NCBI RefSeq assembly: GCF_903933125.1 | Contig: NZ_CAIZIZ010000373.1 | Coordinates: forward strand, 1-35,462 | Source of the DNA: an uncultured Lamprocystis sp. | GTDB taxonomy: Bacteria; Pseudomonadota; Gammaproteobacteria; Chromatiales; Chromatiaceae | Length of the DNA stretch: 35,462 nucleotides | Direction of reading: 5' to 3' | Part shown: piece after piece, positions 8,439 through 16,146 of the stretch | Numbering within the stretch: position 1 is the stretch's first letter | Layout of the letters: each line of letters opens with the position of its first letter | Position numbers and translations under genes: made by a program | Notes under the pieces: generated by a model | The model's database searches: none | The model's input: only the letters and a program-made list of their open reading frames with translations | What the model was told of the DNA's origin: nothing

Positions 8439-9320
8439 ATGCCGGGCGACTGGGGCTTCCCCAACCCCGCCACGCCGCCGGGTTCGTCCACCTATTACAG
8501 CCTGCGCCTCGCCCCGATCAGCCGGCGGGACGGGCTCGCCGCGTTGTACGGTTGGCGCTATCAGCTCCAGTCGGTGCTGGTTCAGGTCACTGATGCCGCG
8601 GTCGCCGCGGCGAAACTGCGCTGGTGGCAGGACGAGTTGGCACGTACCGTCGCCGGCACGGGAAGCCACCCCTTGACCCGGCAACTGGGTCCGGTCATCG
8701 ACCGGCTCGGACTGCCCGCCGCGCCCTTCCTGGCGATGACCCACGGGGCCGCGGCCATCATCGAACGCCGTCGGCCGCGCGATCCGGACGCCCTGACCGC
8801 CGCGGCCGAGCAGGATCTGGGGGCACTCTTCGAACTCCTGACCCGCGCCGCGGGTGACCAAGACCCGGCACAGATCGATCGGGCACGGCGGCTCGGCGCC
8901 TACACCACCCTCGTCTACCAGATCCGCGACTGTGGCTGGCTGCTGCGTCGGGAACGTTACGAATTCGTGTCGACCGCGCAACTCACCGCACGTGGACTCC
9001 AGCCCGCTGACCTGACGCGGCCGACGCATCGGCAGCACCTGCCGGTCATCCTGTCCGAACTGGCGGCCCATGCGCGCCGACTGCGCGGCGAGCGCCGGGA
9101 CCCGGAAGGACTGCCGACCCCGATCCGCATCCGCGTGCGCCTTGCGGATCTGCTGCTCGACGAACTCGCGGCCAGCGCGTTCGACCTCGCCGATCAACGG
9201 ATCGCACTCACCCCGCTGCGCAAGCTCTGGCATGCCTGGCGCGAAAGCCGGCAACCGCCACCCCGCTCACCAAACGCCATTGAGAACCCGCACCCATGGA
9301 ACAAGAACCCACACCCCTGA
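8439..9320 (+). CDS. Squalene/phytoene synthase-fold protein, probably non-catalytic
   Basis: The 293-residue protein aligns by eye with the squalene/phytoene synthase family: the N-terminal block PPGSSTYYSLRLAPISRRD, a YGWRY helix, KLRWWQDEL, and YQIRDCGWLLRRERY. The two Asp-rich DxxxD substrate-binding motifs of true prenyl synthases are not recognisable: the first position reads LYGWRYQLQSVLVQVTD and the second keeps only one Asp. That resembles the NDUFAF6-like branch, which in mitochondria is an assembly factor for complex I. A role beside ubiG in quinone or respiratory-complex biogenesis is inference. Its TGA overlaps an ATG of the next gene, which suggests translational coupling. Confidence 0.75.
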   Translation: MPGDWGFPNPATPPGSSTYYSLRLAPISRRDGLAALYGWRYQLQSVLVQVTDAAVAAAKLRWWQDELARTVAGTGSHPLTRQLGPVIDRLGLPAAPFLAMTHGAAAIIERRRPRDPDALTAAAEQDLGALFELLTRAAGDQDPAQIDRARRLGAYTTLVYQIRDCGWLLRRERYEFVSTAQLTARGLQPADLTRPTHRQHLPVILSELAAHARRLRGERRDPEGLPTPIRIRVRLADLLLDELAASAFDLADQRIALTPLRKLWHAWRESRQPPPRSPNAIENPHPWNKNPHP

Positions 9321-10018
9321 TGCAACCACTACAGGACCGGATGATCCTGGTCACCGGCGCGGCCGAGGGCGTCGGACGCGCGGTCGCCTTGGCCGCCGCG
9401 ACCAGGGGCGCGACCCTGGTCCTGAGTGACCACCCCGATGCCGACCTCGCCGCCGTCTATGACCAGATCGAGGCAAGCGGCGGGGCCCAGCCCGCCATCC
9501 TGCCGCTGAACCTGGATACGGCCGATGAGAAGGGCTGCCGCACCGCGGCCGATTTGGTGGGCAACTGCTGCGGGCGACTCGACGCGCTGGTCCACTGCGC
9601 CGCCTTTGCACCCTACCTCGCCCGCATCGACGACTACGACAGCGGCGAGTGGGAGCGCGTCCTGCGGGTCAACCTGACCGCACCTTTCCTGCTCACCCAG
9701 GCCTGCCTGCCGTTGTTGCGCGCGTCAGCGGACGCGGTGGTGATCTTCACCTCCGACCGGGTGGGCCGCACCGGCCTGGCCTATTGGGGCGCCTTCGCGG
9801 CAGCCAAGTTCGGCATTGAGGGCTTGGCGCAGGTGTTGGCGGACGAGACCCGCGACAGCAGCCCCATCCGCGTCGCCTGCCTCGATCCGGGGATCGTTCG
9901 CACGGGCCTGCGCGCCCGCCTTTACCCCGGCGAGGATCCGTTCACCCTGCCCGCGGCCGAGAGCGTTGTGCCGCGCTACCTGGACCTGCTCGAAGGCTCC
10001 GGATTCAGCCGCTCTTGA
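9296..10018 (+). CDS. YciK-like short-chain dehydrogenase/reductase lacking the catalytic Tyr
   Basis: Rossmann-fold SDR of about 240 residues resembling YciK. The nucleotide-binding motif TGAAEGVG is intact, as are the QPAILPLNLDTA and VNLTAPFLLTQA segments. The catalytic YxxxK is FAAAK here: in the block that reads WGAYAVSK in relatives, this protein has WGAFAAAK. The Ser 13 residues before it is Asp. It may bind nucleotide without standard oxidoreductase chemistry. The start may be 9296 (used here) or the ATG at 9320, which overlaps the previous stop as TGATG. Its end overlaps the convergent Fe-S gene by 14 bases. Confidence 0.82.
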   Translation: MEQEPTPLMQPLQDRMILVTGAAEGVGRAVALAAATRGATLVLSDHPDADLAAVYDQIEASGGAQPAILPLNLDTADEKGCRTAADLVGNCCGRLDALVHCAAFAPYLARIDDYDSGEWERVLRVNLTAPFLLTQACLPLLRASADAVVIFTSDRVGRTGLAYWGAFAAAKFGIEGLAQVLADETRDSSPIRVACLDPGIVRTGLRARLYPGEDPFTLPAAESVVPRYLDLLEGSGFSRS

Positions 10019-10685
10019 AGCCGACCGTCTGGTGACTGCCGTCGCAAAAGGGTTTGTTCTTCGACGCCCCGCACCGGCACAGGGCGACCTGAGTCCCCTC
10101 CCAGGCGACGCGTCCGCTGGCGGCACGGATGCTCAGGTTGCCCTTGACCAGCAGCGGCCCATCCACCAGCGACTTGATACGCAGCGGACCGCCCAAGGCC
10201 GTGAGCGGCGCCCCCCGCTCCCCGACAGACCCGAAGTCCTCGAACCCGGCCTTGAGGTGGCTGTTGTCGCAGAAGGGCTTGTTGGCGGATAGACCGCAAC
10301 GGCAAACGGCGGCGCGGAACCCTACCCCCGGCATATCCGCGGGCGCCCCCTCGATCTCCAGATCGCCGCGGGCGTACAACGGGCCGTTGTAGGCGACCGT
10401 CACCGTGTTCTCCCCAGGGGCCACCTCGGGCCGGTCGTCATGGTCGTGGTACGACAGGGCCCCACTGGGACAACGTTCGATAATCTCGCGCACCTCCGCC
10501 TTGCTGCACTGGTCCGGAATGCACCAGGGCTCACGTCCGCTGACGAACAAGGTGCCGGCCGCGTTGCCGCACTCGCCGATATGGATGCACAGCCGTGCGT
10601 CCCAGTGAACGTCGATCGCGGCACCTGGATACTCAACCACCGCGTCCCGGCTCTCGTCTTGCGGATTCTCGTCTTGCTCGCTCAT
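10005..10685 (-). CDS. Fe-S protein: divergent 4Fe-4S domain plus two CDGSH domains
   Basis: The 226-residue acidic protein has three cluster-binding parts. About residues 20-85 are a Fer4_19-type mono-cluster domain (ARLCIHIGECGNAAGTLF, then IIERCPSGALSY). About 125-155 is a first CDGSH-type motif (CRCGLSANKPFCDNSH). About 195-220 is a second (CRCGASKNKPFCDGSH). Each CDGSH site has the CxC-x-C-x-H ligand set for a labile 2Fe-2S cluster. The start has GAGG 9 bases upstream. The gene is convergent with the SDR gene and overlaps it by 14 bases. The substrate or partner is unknown; a redox or iron-sulfur transfer role is inferred from the domains. Confidence 0.88.
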   Translation of the reverse strand: MSEQDENPQDESRDAVVEYPGAAIDVHWDARLCIHIGECGNAAGTLFVSGREPWCIPDQCSKAEVREIIERCPSGALSYHDHDDRPEVAPGENTVTVAYNGPLYARGDLEIEGAPADMPGVGFRAAVCRCGLSANKPFCDNSHLKAGFEDFGSVGERGAPLTALGGPLRIKSLVDGPLLVKGNLSIRAASGRVAWEGTQVALCRCGASKNKPFCDGSHQTVGFKSG

Positions 10686-10808
10686 CTGGCTGACCTCTAT
10701 GCTGGCTTTGACTCACGTACCGGCCGAACGGTAGACTCCGCGCGCACCAGTTTCAAGCGCCGGGAGAATCCTTGAGGGTCGGCAGTGCCAAACCTCGCCT
10801 AAGACGCC

Positions 10809-11870
10809 ATGCAAGCAACCGCAAATCTCAACATCGCGGCGTTCGACACGATGCCCGCACCGGAGGAGATCCTGCGCCGCGTTCCCATCACGGATCGGGC
10901 CACGACCACCGTGCTGTCCGGGCGCGCCACGTTGGAGGCCATTCTGGATCGACGCGATCCGCGGCGGTTCGTGGTGATTGGCCCCTGCTCGATGCATGAC
11001 CCGGTCGCCGGCCTGGACTATGGGCACCGACTGCGCGGGCTCGCCGATGAAGTCGCCGACGTGCTGGTGCTGGTCATGCGCGTCTATTTCGAGAAACCCC
11101 GCACCACGACCGGCTGGAAGGGATTTATCAATGACCCGTTCCTGAATGATACCTTTCATATCGCGGATGGTATGCAGATGGCGCGGAGCTTTTTATTGGC
11201 CGTCAATGAACTGGGGCTGCCCGCCGCGACCGAGGCGCTTGACCCGATCGCACCACAATATCTGGGCGATCTCATCGCCTGGACAGCAATCGGCGCACGG
11301 ACCGCCGAATCGCAAACACATCGCGAAATGTCCTCGGGATTATCGACTCCCGTCGGTTTCAAGAACGGCACCGACGGCAGCATCGACACCGCCATCAATG
11401 CCATCCTCTCGGCGGCGCAACCCCACAGTTTTCTCGGCATCAACGCGCTCGGCCAATCATGCATCGTCAGGACCCGCGGCAACCGCTATGGCCATTTGGT
11501 GCTGCGGGGTGGCGACAGTCGTCCGAACTACGACACCGTCAGCGTTGCCATGGCGGAGCAGGCGTTGCTCAAAGCCCAACTGCCGGCCAATCTCGTCATC
11601 GATTGCTCCCACGCGAACAGCCATAAGCGGCCGGAACTGCAACCGCTTGTCATGCAGGATGTCGTCAATCAGATCCACGCCGGCAATCATTCGATCCTGG
11701 GCATGATGGTCGAAAGCTTTATCGAAGCCGGCAACCAACCGATTCCCGAAGACCCGGCACGGCTGAGGTACGGCTGCTCGGTAACCGACGCCTGTATCTC
11801 CTGGCCGACGACCGAGCACATGATCCGCGAAGCCGCCGCCGCACTGCGCACACGTGAGCGCGCGCGATGA
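10809..11870 (+). CDS. 3-deoxy-7-phosphoheptulonate synthase (type I DAHP synthase)
   Basis: Condenses phosphoenolpyruvate and erythrose 4-phosphate in the first step of the shikimate pathway. The 353-residue length matches the AroF/G/H class. The metal ligands are all in place: Cys60 in GPCSMHD, His in CSHANSHK (about 267), Glu in MMVESF (about 301) and Asp in SVTDAC (about 325). PEP-binding KPRTTTGWKG is intact. Which feedback class (Phe, Tyr or Trp) it belongs to cannot be read reliably, so I give no symbol. The N-terminal residues needed for allostery are shorter than usual. It has no strong Shine-Dalgarno. Confidence 0.95.
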   Translation: MQATANLNIAAFDTMPAPEEILRRVPITDRATTTVLSGRATLEAILDRRDPRRFVVIGPCSMHDPVAGLDYGHRLRGLADEVADVLVLVMRVYFEKPRTTTGWKGFINDPFLNDTFHIADGMQMARSFLLAVNELGLPAATEALDPIAPQYLGDLIAWTAIGARTAESQTHREMSSGLSTPVGFKNGTDGSIDTAINAILSAAQPHSFLGINALGQSCIVRTRGNRYGHLVLRGGDSRPNYDTVSVAMAEQALLKAQLPANLVIDCSHANSHKRPELQPLVMQDVVNQIHAGNHSILGMMVESFIEAGNQPIPEDPARLRYGCSVTDACISWPTTEHMIREAAAALRTRERAR

Positions 11871-11918
11871 TAACAGCCACTCGCCGCCTGTCGTCGTCCG
11901 GGTGACGGTCAAACCACT

Positions 11919-13163
11919 GTGACTCAAGCCACCGCTTTCTGCTTTGACGGCCACCCTCTTCCGCGGACCTTTCGGGAGTGCTGCCTTGGCTTGAGCGTTG
12001 TGACGTGTCTGCTGTGTTCCGGCGCGGCGACGGCAGCGGACAGCGTCTGGAGCACCATTCAACTGCATGGGTTCGCCGCCCAGAGCGTCATCAAGACGAG
12101 TGACAACCGGTTCTTTGGCGACAGCCCCGAAACCTCATTCGACTCGACCGAGATCGGCATCAACGCATCGGTTCGACTCGATCCGAAAGTTCTTCTGGCC
12201 GGGCAGGTCCTGGCGCGACGAGCCGGCGACATGTATGACGGCACCCCATCGCTCGACTATGCACTGGCCGACATCGCACTGATCGCCTCCCCCGAGCGCA
12301 TCCTCGGGATTCGCCTTGGACGCGTCAAGAACCCGCTCGGCCTCTACAACGAGACGCGCGACGTCCCATTCACGCGTCCCGGCATCTTTCTCCCCCAGGT
12401 GATCTATTACGACAAGGTGCGCAATATCGTGCTCTCCTCCGACGGAGCCGCCGTCTATGGCTCCCTGTACAACGACCTGGGGGAGTTTTCGCTGACGCTC
12501 ATCGGCGGCTGGCCAGTGCTCGATGAAAACGTTCAGTGGACCTACCTCGGCGGGGACTTCCCCGGCACACTCAGACCAAACGGCTCGGTGTGGACCGGCA
12601 GCCTCTGGTACGCGACGGTCAACGAGCAATTGCGGTTCGGATTGAGCGGCGCACTCGCGTCCCTGCGCTACGCCCCCCACCAGAACGACATCCTCGGCCC
12701 GGGACAGACCGACATCGTTTACGGCATCGCTTCGCTGCAATACAGCGCGCAGCGCTTCACGCTTTCCGCTGAATACGGTCTGGAACCGGTGAAGTGGCGG
12801 AGCTATGGGCCATTGCTACCGCGACAGAAAGTCACCTCCGAGGGCTACTATCTGCAAGGCACCTATCGGATCCGTTCGAATCTTGAATTCATGGCATGCT
12901 ACGAAGAGGGGGTCGCCGACCGCGACGATCGCGACGGCAGTGAGTTCGCAGGAGTGACTGGCGGAATGGTTCCCGCACATGCAATGTTCTCAAAAATCGC
13001 CACTGTCGGCCTGCGTTGGGATCTCACTCCCAACCTCATGCTGCGCGCCCAGTACCAATGGAACCAGGGCACCCTCGTGCTTTCCCAGCTGGAGAATCCG
13101 GACTTCACGCGCCAGCGTGAATACTGGAATCTGCTGGCGCTGCAAGTCGCGTTTCGCTTCTGA
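11919..13163 (+). CDS. Outer-membrane porin-like beta-barrel protein
   Basis: The 414-residue product has an N-terminal signal-like segment (CLGLSVVTCLLCSGAATAAD, cleavage about residue 40) and then alternating hydrophobic strands with aromatic girdles. It ends in LALQVAFRF; a C-terminal Phe is typical of BAM-inserted barrels. I could not place it in a characterised porin family. The next gene, 12 bases downstream, encodes a PstS-like periplasmic protein, so the pair is likely co-expressed and may handle a small anionic solute; that is inference. The ATG at 11919 may not be the true start: the signal peptide would be more usual if translation began nearer residue 15. Confidence 0.75.
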   Translation: MTQATAFCFDGHPLPRTFRECCLGLSVVTCLLCSGAATAADSVWSTIQLHGFAAQSVIKTSDNRFFGDSPETSFDSTEIGINASVRLDPKVLLAGQVLARRAGDMYDGTPSLDYALADIALIASPERILGIRLGRVKNPLGLYNETRDVPFTRPGIFLPQVIYYDKVRNIVLSSDGAAVYGSLYNDLGEFSLTLIGGWPVLDENVQWTYLGGDFPGTLRPNGSVWTGSLWYATVNEQLRFGLSGALASLRYAPHQNDILGPGQTDIVYGIASLQYSAQRFTLSAEYGLEPVKWRSYGPLLPRQKVTSEGYYLQGTYRIRSNLEFMACYEEGVADRDDRDGSEFAGVTGGMVPAHAMFSKIATVGLRWDLTPNLMLRAQYQWNQGTLVLSQLENPDFTRQREYWNLLALQVAFRF

Positions 13164-13175
13164 GGTCGCAACGCG

Positions 13176-13634
13176 GTGACTCATCGAATCGCCAGCAACT
13201 TAATCCATTGGCCGCAATGGATCACCATACTGGCCTTCACTGTCTTGGTGATGGCGTTCAGTCCCAGACGGGGTCTGACACAGGAAGTCATCGCGAATTC
13301 CGGTTTGCCAAACACCACCATCACCCGCAACGAGGCCCGGTTGTTCTTCTCGATGAAACTCGGCATTTGGCCGAACGGAGCGCCGGTTCAGGTCTACGTC
13401 CTGCCAGACGATCACCCGCTGCATCGTGAGTTCTGCACCCAGGTGCTCGGTTTGTACCCTTACCAACTCCGCCGCGTCTGGGATCGCCAGGTCTTCTCCG
13501 GCACCGGCCAATCACCCGTCACGATTTCGAGCGAAGCGGAACTGATCGAACGCACGGCGGCTTCGCCGGGCGCGGTGAGTTACGCGGCGAAGCCCCCGGA
13601 AAACCCGCGGGTCCGCGTACTGACCGTTAAGTAG
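13176..13634 (+). CDS. Short PstS-like substrate-binding protein
   Basis: The 152-residue protein starts at GTG. A hydrophobic signal segment (ITILAFTVLVMAF, about 16-28) is followed by one periplasmic-binding-type domain. The segments TRNEARLFFSMKLGIWPNGAPVQVYVLPDDHP and FPYQLRR-like GLYPYQLRRVWDRQVFSGTGQSP are characteristic of short phosphate-ABC-transporter substrate-binding-like proteins. It is about half the size of a true PstS and no transporter subunits are nearby, so it is more likely a sensory or porin-associated periplasmic protein. It begins 12 bases after the porin-like gene. Confidence 0.75.
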   Translation: MTHRIASNLIHWPQWITILAFTVLVMAFSPRRGLTQEVIANSGLPNTTITRNEARLFFSMKLGIWPNGAPVQVYVLPDDHPLHREFCTQVLGLYPYQLRRVWDRQVFSGTGQSPVTISSEAELIERTAASPGAVSYAAKPPENPRVRVLTVK

Positions 13635-13648
13635 CTACGGCGGTTGAA

Positions 13649-14338
13649 TCAAACCGGTTCCGGCGGTTTGCGCAGAAGCACATTGTAGGCGTTGCCGGAG
13701 ACCTCTTCCGCGACCATCGCAAGGCCGGACGCAATCAACTTCTCGCGGATTTCGGCGTGATGATAAGGCGTATAAAGGATGCCTTTGCGCATTCCCCACT
13801 GGTTGATTCGCTCGGCGATCCGTCGCAGTAACCACGGACCGCGCGGATACAGGAGGACATTTGCCGCCAGGGTGCCGCCGGGTTTGAGAACACGGACAAC
13901 CTCCGCCAGGGCGCCGTCGAGATCAGGAAAACAGTGCACGGCATTGGCGATGTTCGCGCTATCAAAACAGGCATCCGCGAAGTCGAGCGACGACACGTCC
14001 GCGTGCAGCAGTGCCAGCTCGGGCCTGCCGGAGAAGCGTTGCCGCGCGCCGACGAGCATCGGCTCCGCGTAGTCAAAGCCGACAATCCGCACCCGCGGCA
14101 GTCCCTTCCAGCGCCGCCAGCGCAGGATGATAGCGAGCAGACTGCCGCTGCCGATGGCGACTTCAAGGTGATGAGCGCCAAGATTGCTCCCGAACAGTCG
14201 CACTTGCCGACCGAGGGTGCTCCGGTAGGCAAAAGTCAGAATGAAGAGTCCGCGGATGTCGTACCACCAGGGCGGCGATGAATAGGCGCGGGCGATGTTG
14301 TCGCGGGATTGATTCAACCTGGACGTTGACTGGACCAT
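13649..14338 (-). CDS. Class I SAM-dependent methyltransferase
   Basis: The 229-residue protein has a Rossmann methyltransferase core. Motif I reads LEVAIGSGSLLAIIL (about 58-72), a variant of the usual ExGxGxG. An acidic loop follows (IVGFDYAEPMLVGAR), then motif II around NIANAVHCFPD and the post-motif VVRVLKPGGTLAANVLLYP. The substrate cannot be read. It lies 32 bases downstream of the ThiF-like gene on the same strand and probably belongs to one operon with it and the acyltransferase, which would fit tailoring of a small molecule or lipid. Confidence 0.85.
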   Translation of the reverse strand: MVQSTSRLNQSRDNIARAYSSPPWWYDIRGLFILTFAYRSTLGRQVRLFGSNLGAHHLEVAIGSGSLLAIILRWRRWKGLPRVRIVGFDYAEPMLVGARQRFSGRPELALLHADVSSLDFADACFDSANIANAVHCFPDLDGALAEVVRVLKPGGTLAANVLLYPRGPWLLRRIAERINQWGMRKGILYTPYHHAEIREKLIASGLAMVAEEVSGNAYNVLLRKPPEPV

Positions 14339-14370
14339 CGTGTTCTATGACCTGTGACTAGGCGATCACC

Positions 14371-15231
14371 TCAACGCAGCAGACGCAGTGCTGACGCGAG
14401 GACGAGACGCTGAAGCGGATTGGCGTTGCCCCAAGGGCGCCAGGTCTTTGCGTAGCGGTTGCGATAGGGGTCGAACTGTTGTCCCCAAGGGGCAGCCAGC
14501 ACCTTGCCGCGGCACAGCAGAATCTTGAGCACTTGGGTCGCCGCCATTCCCGCGCAGATCTCACAGGCCATCGGCGTCGAGGGCCCCCGCTGACGCGCGA
14601 AATCGACCGCTTGCGGGTAGACCAGGTAACGCAGTTGCAACATCGCCGGCGAAAGGCCAACCAGAAAGCGGACCAGCTGCTCGTGTTCAGTCCGGCCTTG
14701 CAGGCGAAAATACGCCTCAAAGGTCATCTTTCCGGGCAGAAAGACCAGCATCGCGGCCCCCATGCCAAGCGGTGCCGCGGTGACTGAAGGTATGGCAAGT
14801 TCCGCGCACGCAGCAAAGACCGCACGCCGGGCGGCAACGGCGAAATAGTCCAGCCCGTCGAGATAGAGATCCGCATCACGCAGGAACTCAACCAGGTTAC
14901 CACCGTCGATCGCCGTGTCGAAGGTTCTGAGATCGAGATCAGGATTGATGTCCCGCGCCATCCGGGCGAGCACCTCGACCTTGCGCTGACCGAAGGTGCT
15001 CACATAGGCACCGACCTGGCGATTGAGGTTCACTGGTTCAAAGATGTCCGGGTCCGCAATGGTGAAGCGCTCAACACCAAGACGTGTCAAGGTAAGCAGG
15101 TGGCTGCCGCCGACGCCGCCAAGGCCCGCAATCGCGATCCGCTTCGTTCGAAGCACGGCCTGTTCAGCGGGCGTCAGCCAGCCAAGGTTGCGCGAGAACG
15201 CCTCAGTAGTGTGATGAGGTGGAGTCGACAT
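14371..15231 (-). CDS. ThiF/MoeB/E1-like adenylyltransferase
   Basis: Enzyme of the ThiF/E1 fold, which adenylates a carboxyl terminus (of a ubiquitin-like sulfur carrier, or another acid) with ATP. The start at 15231 gives 286 residues and begins 7 bases after the acyltransferase stop; an earlier in-frame ATG at 15264 would overlap that gene. The nucleotide-binding GLGGVGG is at about 36-42, Asp60 in IADPDIFEPVNLNRQ, Arg71 and Lys84. Only one CxxC pair is visible (CEICAG, about 213), so a four-Cys zinc site is doubtful. No ThiS/MoaD-like partner is encoded nearby, so the substrate is unknown. The C-terminal about 50 residues look family-specific. Confidence 0.88.
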   Translation of the reverse strand: MSTPPHHTTEAFSRNLGWLTPAEQAVLRTKRIAIAGLGGVGGSHLLTLTRLGVERFTIADPDIFEPVNLNRQVGAYVSTFGQRKVEVLARMARDINPDLDLRTFDTAIDGGNLVEFLRDADLYLDGLDYFAVAARRAVFAACAELAIPSVTAAPLGMGAAMLVFLPGKMTFEAYFRLQGRTEHEQLVRFLVGLSPAMLQLRYLVYPQAVDFARQRGPSTPMACEICAGMAATQVLKILLCRGKVLAAPWGQQFDPYRNRYAKTWRPWGNANPLQRLVLASALRLLR

Positions 15232-15238
15232 ACAGCCA

Positions 15239-16027
15239 TCAATCGATATCAACGCAGTGCGCATGCGGCGGCGCCAACCGCGTTTCCACTCGGAGGTTAC
15301 CGGGCATCGGACACGGGTTCAGGACGCTTGGAAGTTGCTGCGAGTTCTGTACGCTCTCAGTGATCCAACTGTATAACTGACGGAACTCCTGACCCATCGT
15401 CCTCACGAATTCATCTGTATCGATGGCATAAACGGCTCGTATCCCGTGATAGTCTATATCGCGACCGACGCGATGAAAGTGGACACCGAAGCGAGTCAGC
15501 AAGCGCGGCAAGAACGGCTCCATGAGTGCGAACAAATTCGGTCTCTTAAGCCGTTCCGCCATCACTGCGGCTCCGAGCGTCAATCCGACCGAAATCAGTG
15601 GGAAAGTACGCCGCTCCGAATCCGTAAGCTCCCATAAGAGGGCCTTGCCGAAGCGGGTCATCGCCTCGCCCGGGCGGCGGCGAAAAATGCCATCAACAGC
15701 AAAACGCGAAGCCTCACACAGGTGCTCGCGGGGTGCCCTGAAGGCGATGAGCGGAGCCTCGTCAAGACTCCCGCTACACCATTTCTCGTAAGGCATCACA
15801 TTGGAACTGCCTTTCACTGACGCCGGGCAGATTCGCACACAGCCAGCGGCCAATCCCGAGCCATTATGGGTCACCAAGCAGTGGGTCGCCGCCTCGTCGA
15901 ACTCGTCCGCTTCCATTCCGTCCGGAAAGCGTTCAGGGGACTCATACCCGAACTCTTCACAATAGACGCGATAACGTATCCGGAGCGTCTCTTCAAGGTC
16001 CGCAGGGGTCACCGCCAAACCGAACAT
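15239..16027 (-). CDS. PEP-CTERM/exosortase-associated acyltransferase (FeeM/N-acyl amino acid synthase-like)
   Basis: GNAT-fold protein of 262 residues resembling the acyltransferase that accompanies exosortase systems and the FeeM-type N-acyl amino acid synthases. Visible marks are the N-terminal IRYRVYCEEFGYE block, the AAGCVRICPA strand, and RFAVDGIFRRRPGE in the middle. The true start is taken at 16027 (MFGLAVTPADLEETL), because the frame upstream (to 16120) is only a translation of the dispersed repeat. It probably uses an acyl carrier as donor. It is followed 7 bases later by the ThiF-like gene. No exosortase gene lies in this window. Confidence 0.82.
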   Translation of the reverse strand: MFGLAVTPADLEETLRIRYRVYCEEFGYESPERFPDGMEADEFDEAATHCLVTHNGSGLAAGCVRICPASVKGSSNVMPYEKWCSGSLDEAPLIAFRAPREHLCEASRFAVDGIFRRRPGEAMTRFGKALLWELTDSERRTFPLISVGLTLGAAVMAERLKRPNLFALMEPFLPRLLTRFGVHFHRVGRDIDYHGIRAVYAIDTDEFVRTMGQEFRQLYSWITESVQNSQQLPSVLNPCPMPGNLRVETRLAPPHAHCVDID

Positions 16028-16030
16028 CGT

Positions 16031-16146
16031 GCGGCGCGCCTTATCCACCCTACAAAATTGCAGGTTTTGTAGGGTGGATAAGCGCAGCGCATCCACCATC
16101 AGCCCCGCCGACGGCTTCACGCTGGATGCTGCCGCCCAAATTTGGA
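16031..16146. repeat. Dispersed palindromic repeat, copy B (GTAGGGTGGATAAG family)
   Basis: Perfect 18-base inverted arms CTTATCCACCCTACAAAA (16040-16057) and TTTTGTAGGGTGGATAAG (16065-16082) enclose a 7-base loop. They are followed by AGCGCAGCGCATCCACCAT and, at about 16127-16144, the module GATGCTGCCGCCCAAATTT. The left flank GCGGCGCGC and the right tail match copy A (2991-3140), where the CCAAATTTGGGCGGC module is on the opposite side and strand. The element forms the end of the cyclic-nucleotide-binding gene and the 5-prime region of the acyltransferase gene. Confidence 0.82.

Noticed and set aside
8130-9254. Long minus-strand open frame of 374 codons opposite the synthase-like gene
   Set aside because: It lies opposite ubiG and the synthase-like gene, has a composition typical of a GC-rich shadow frame, and has no domain motif.
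16040-16082. Rho-independent terminator for the cNMP gene
   Set aside because: The 18-bp stem is strong, but it is a member of a dispersed repeat family and is not followed by a T-run; its role as terminator is possible but unsupported.
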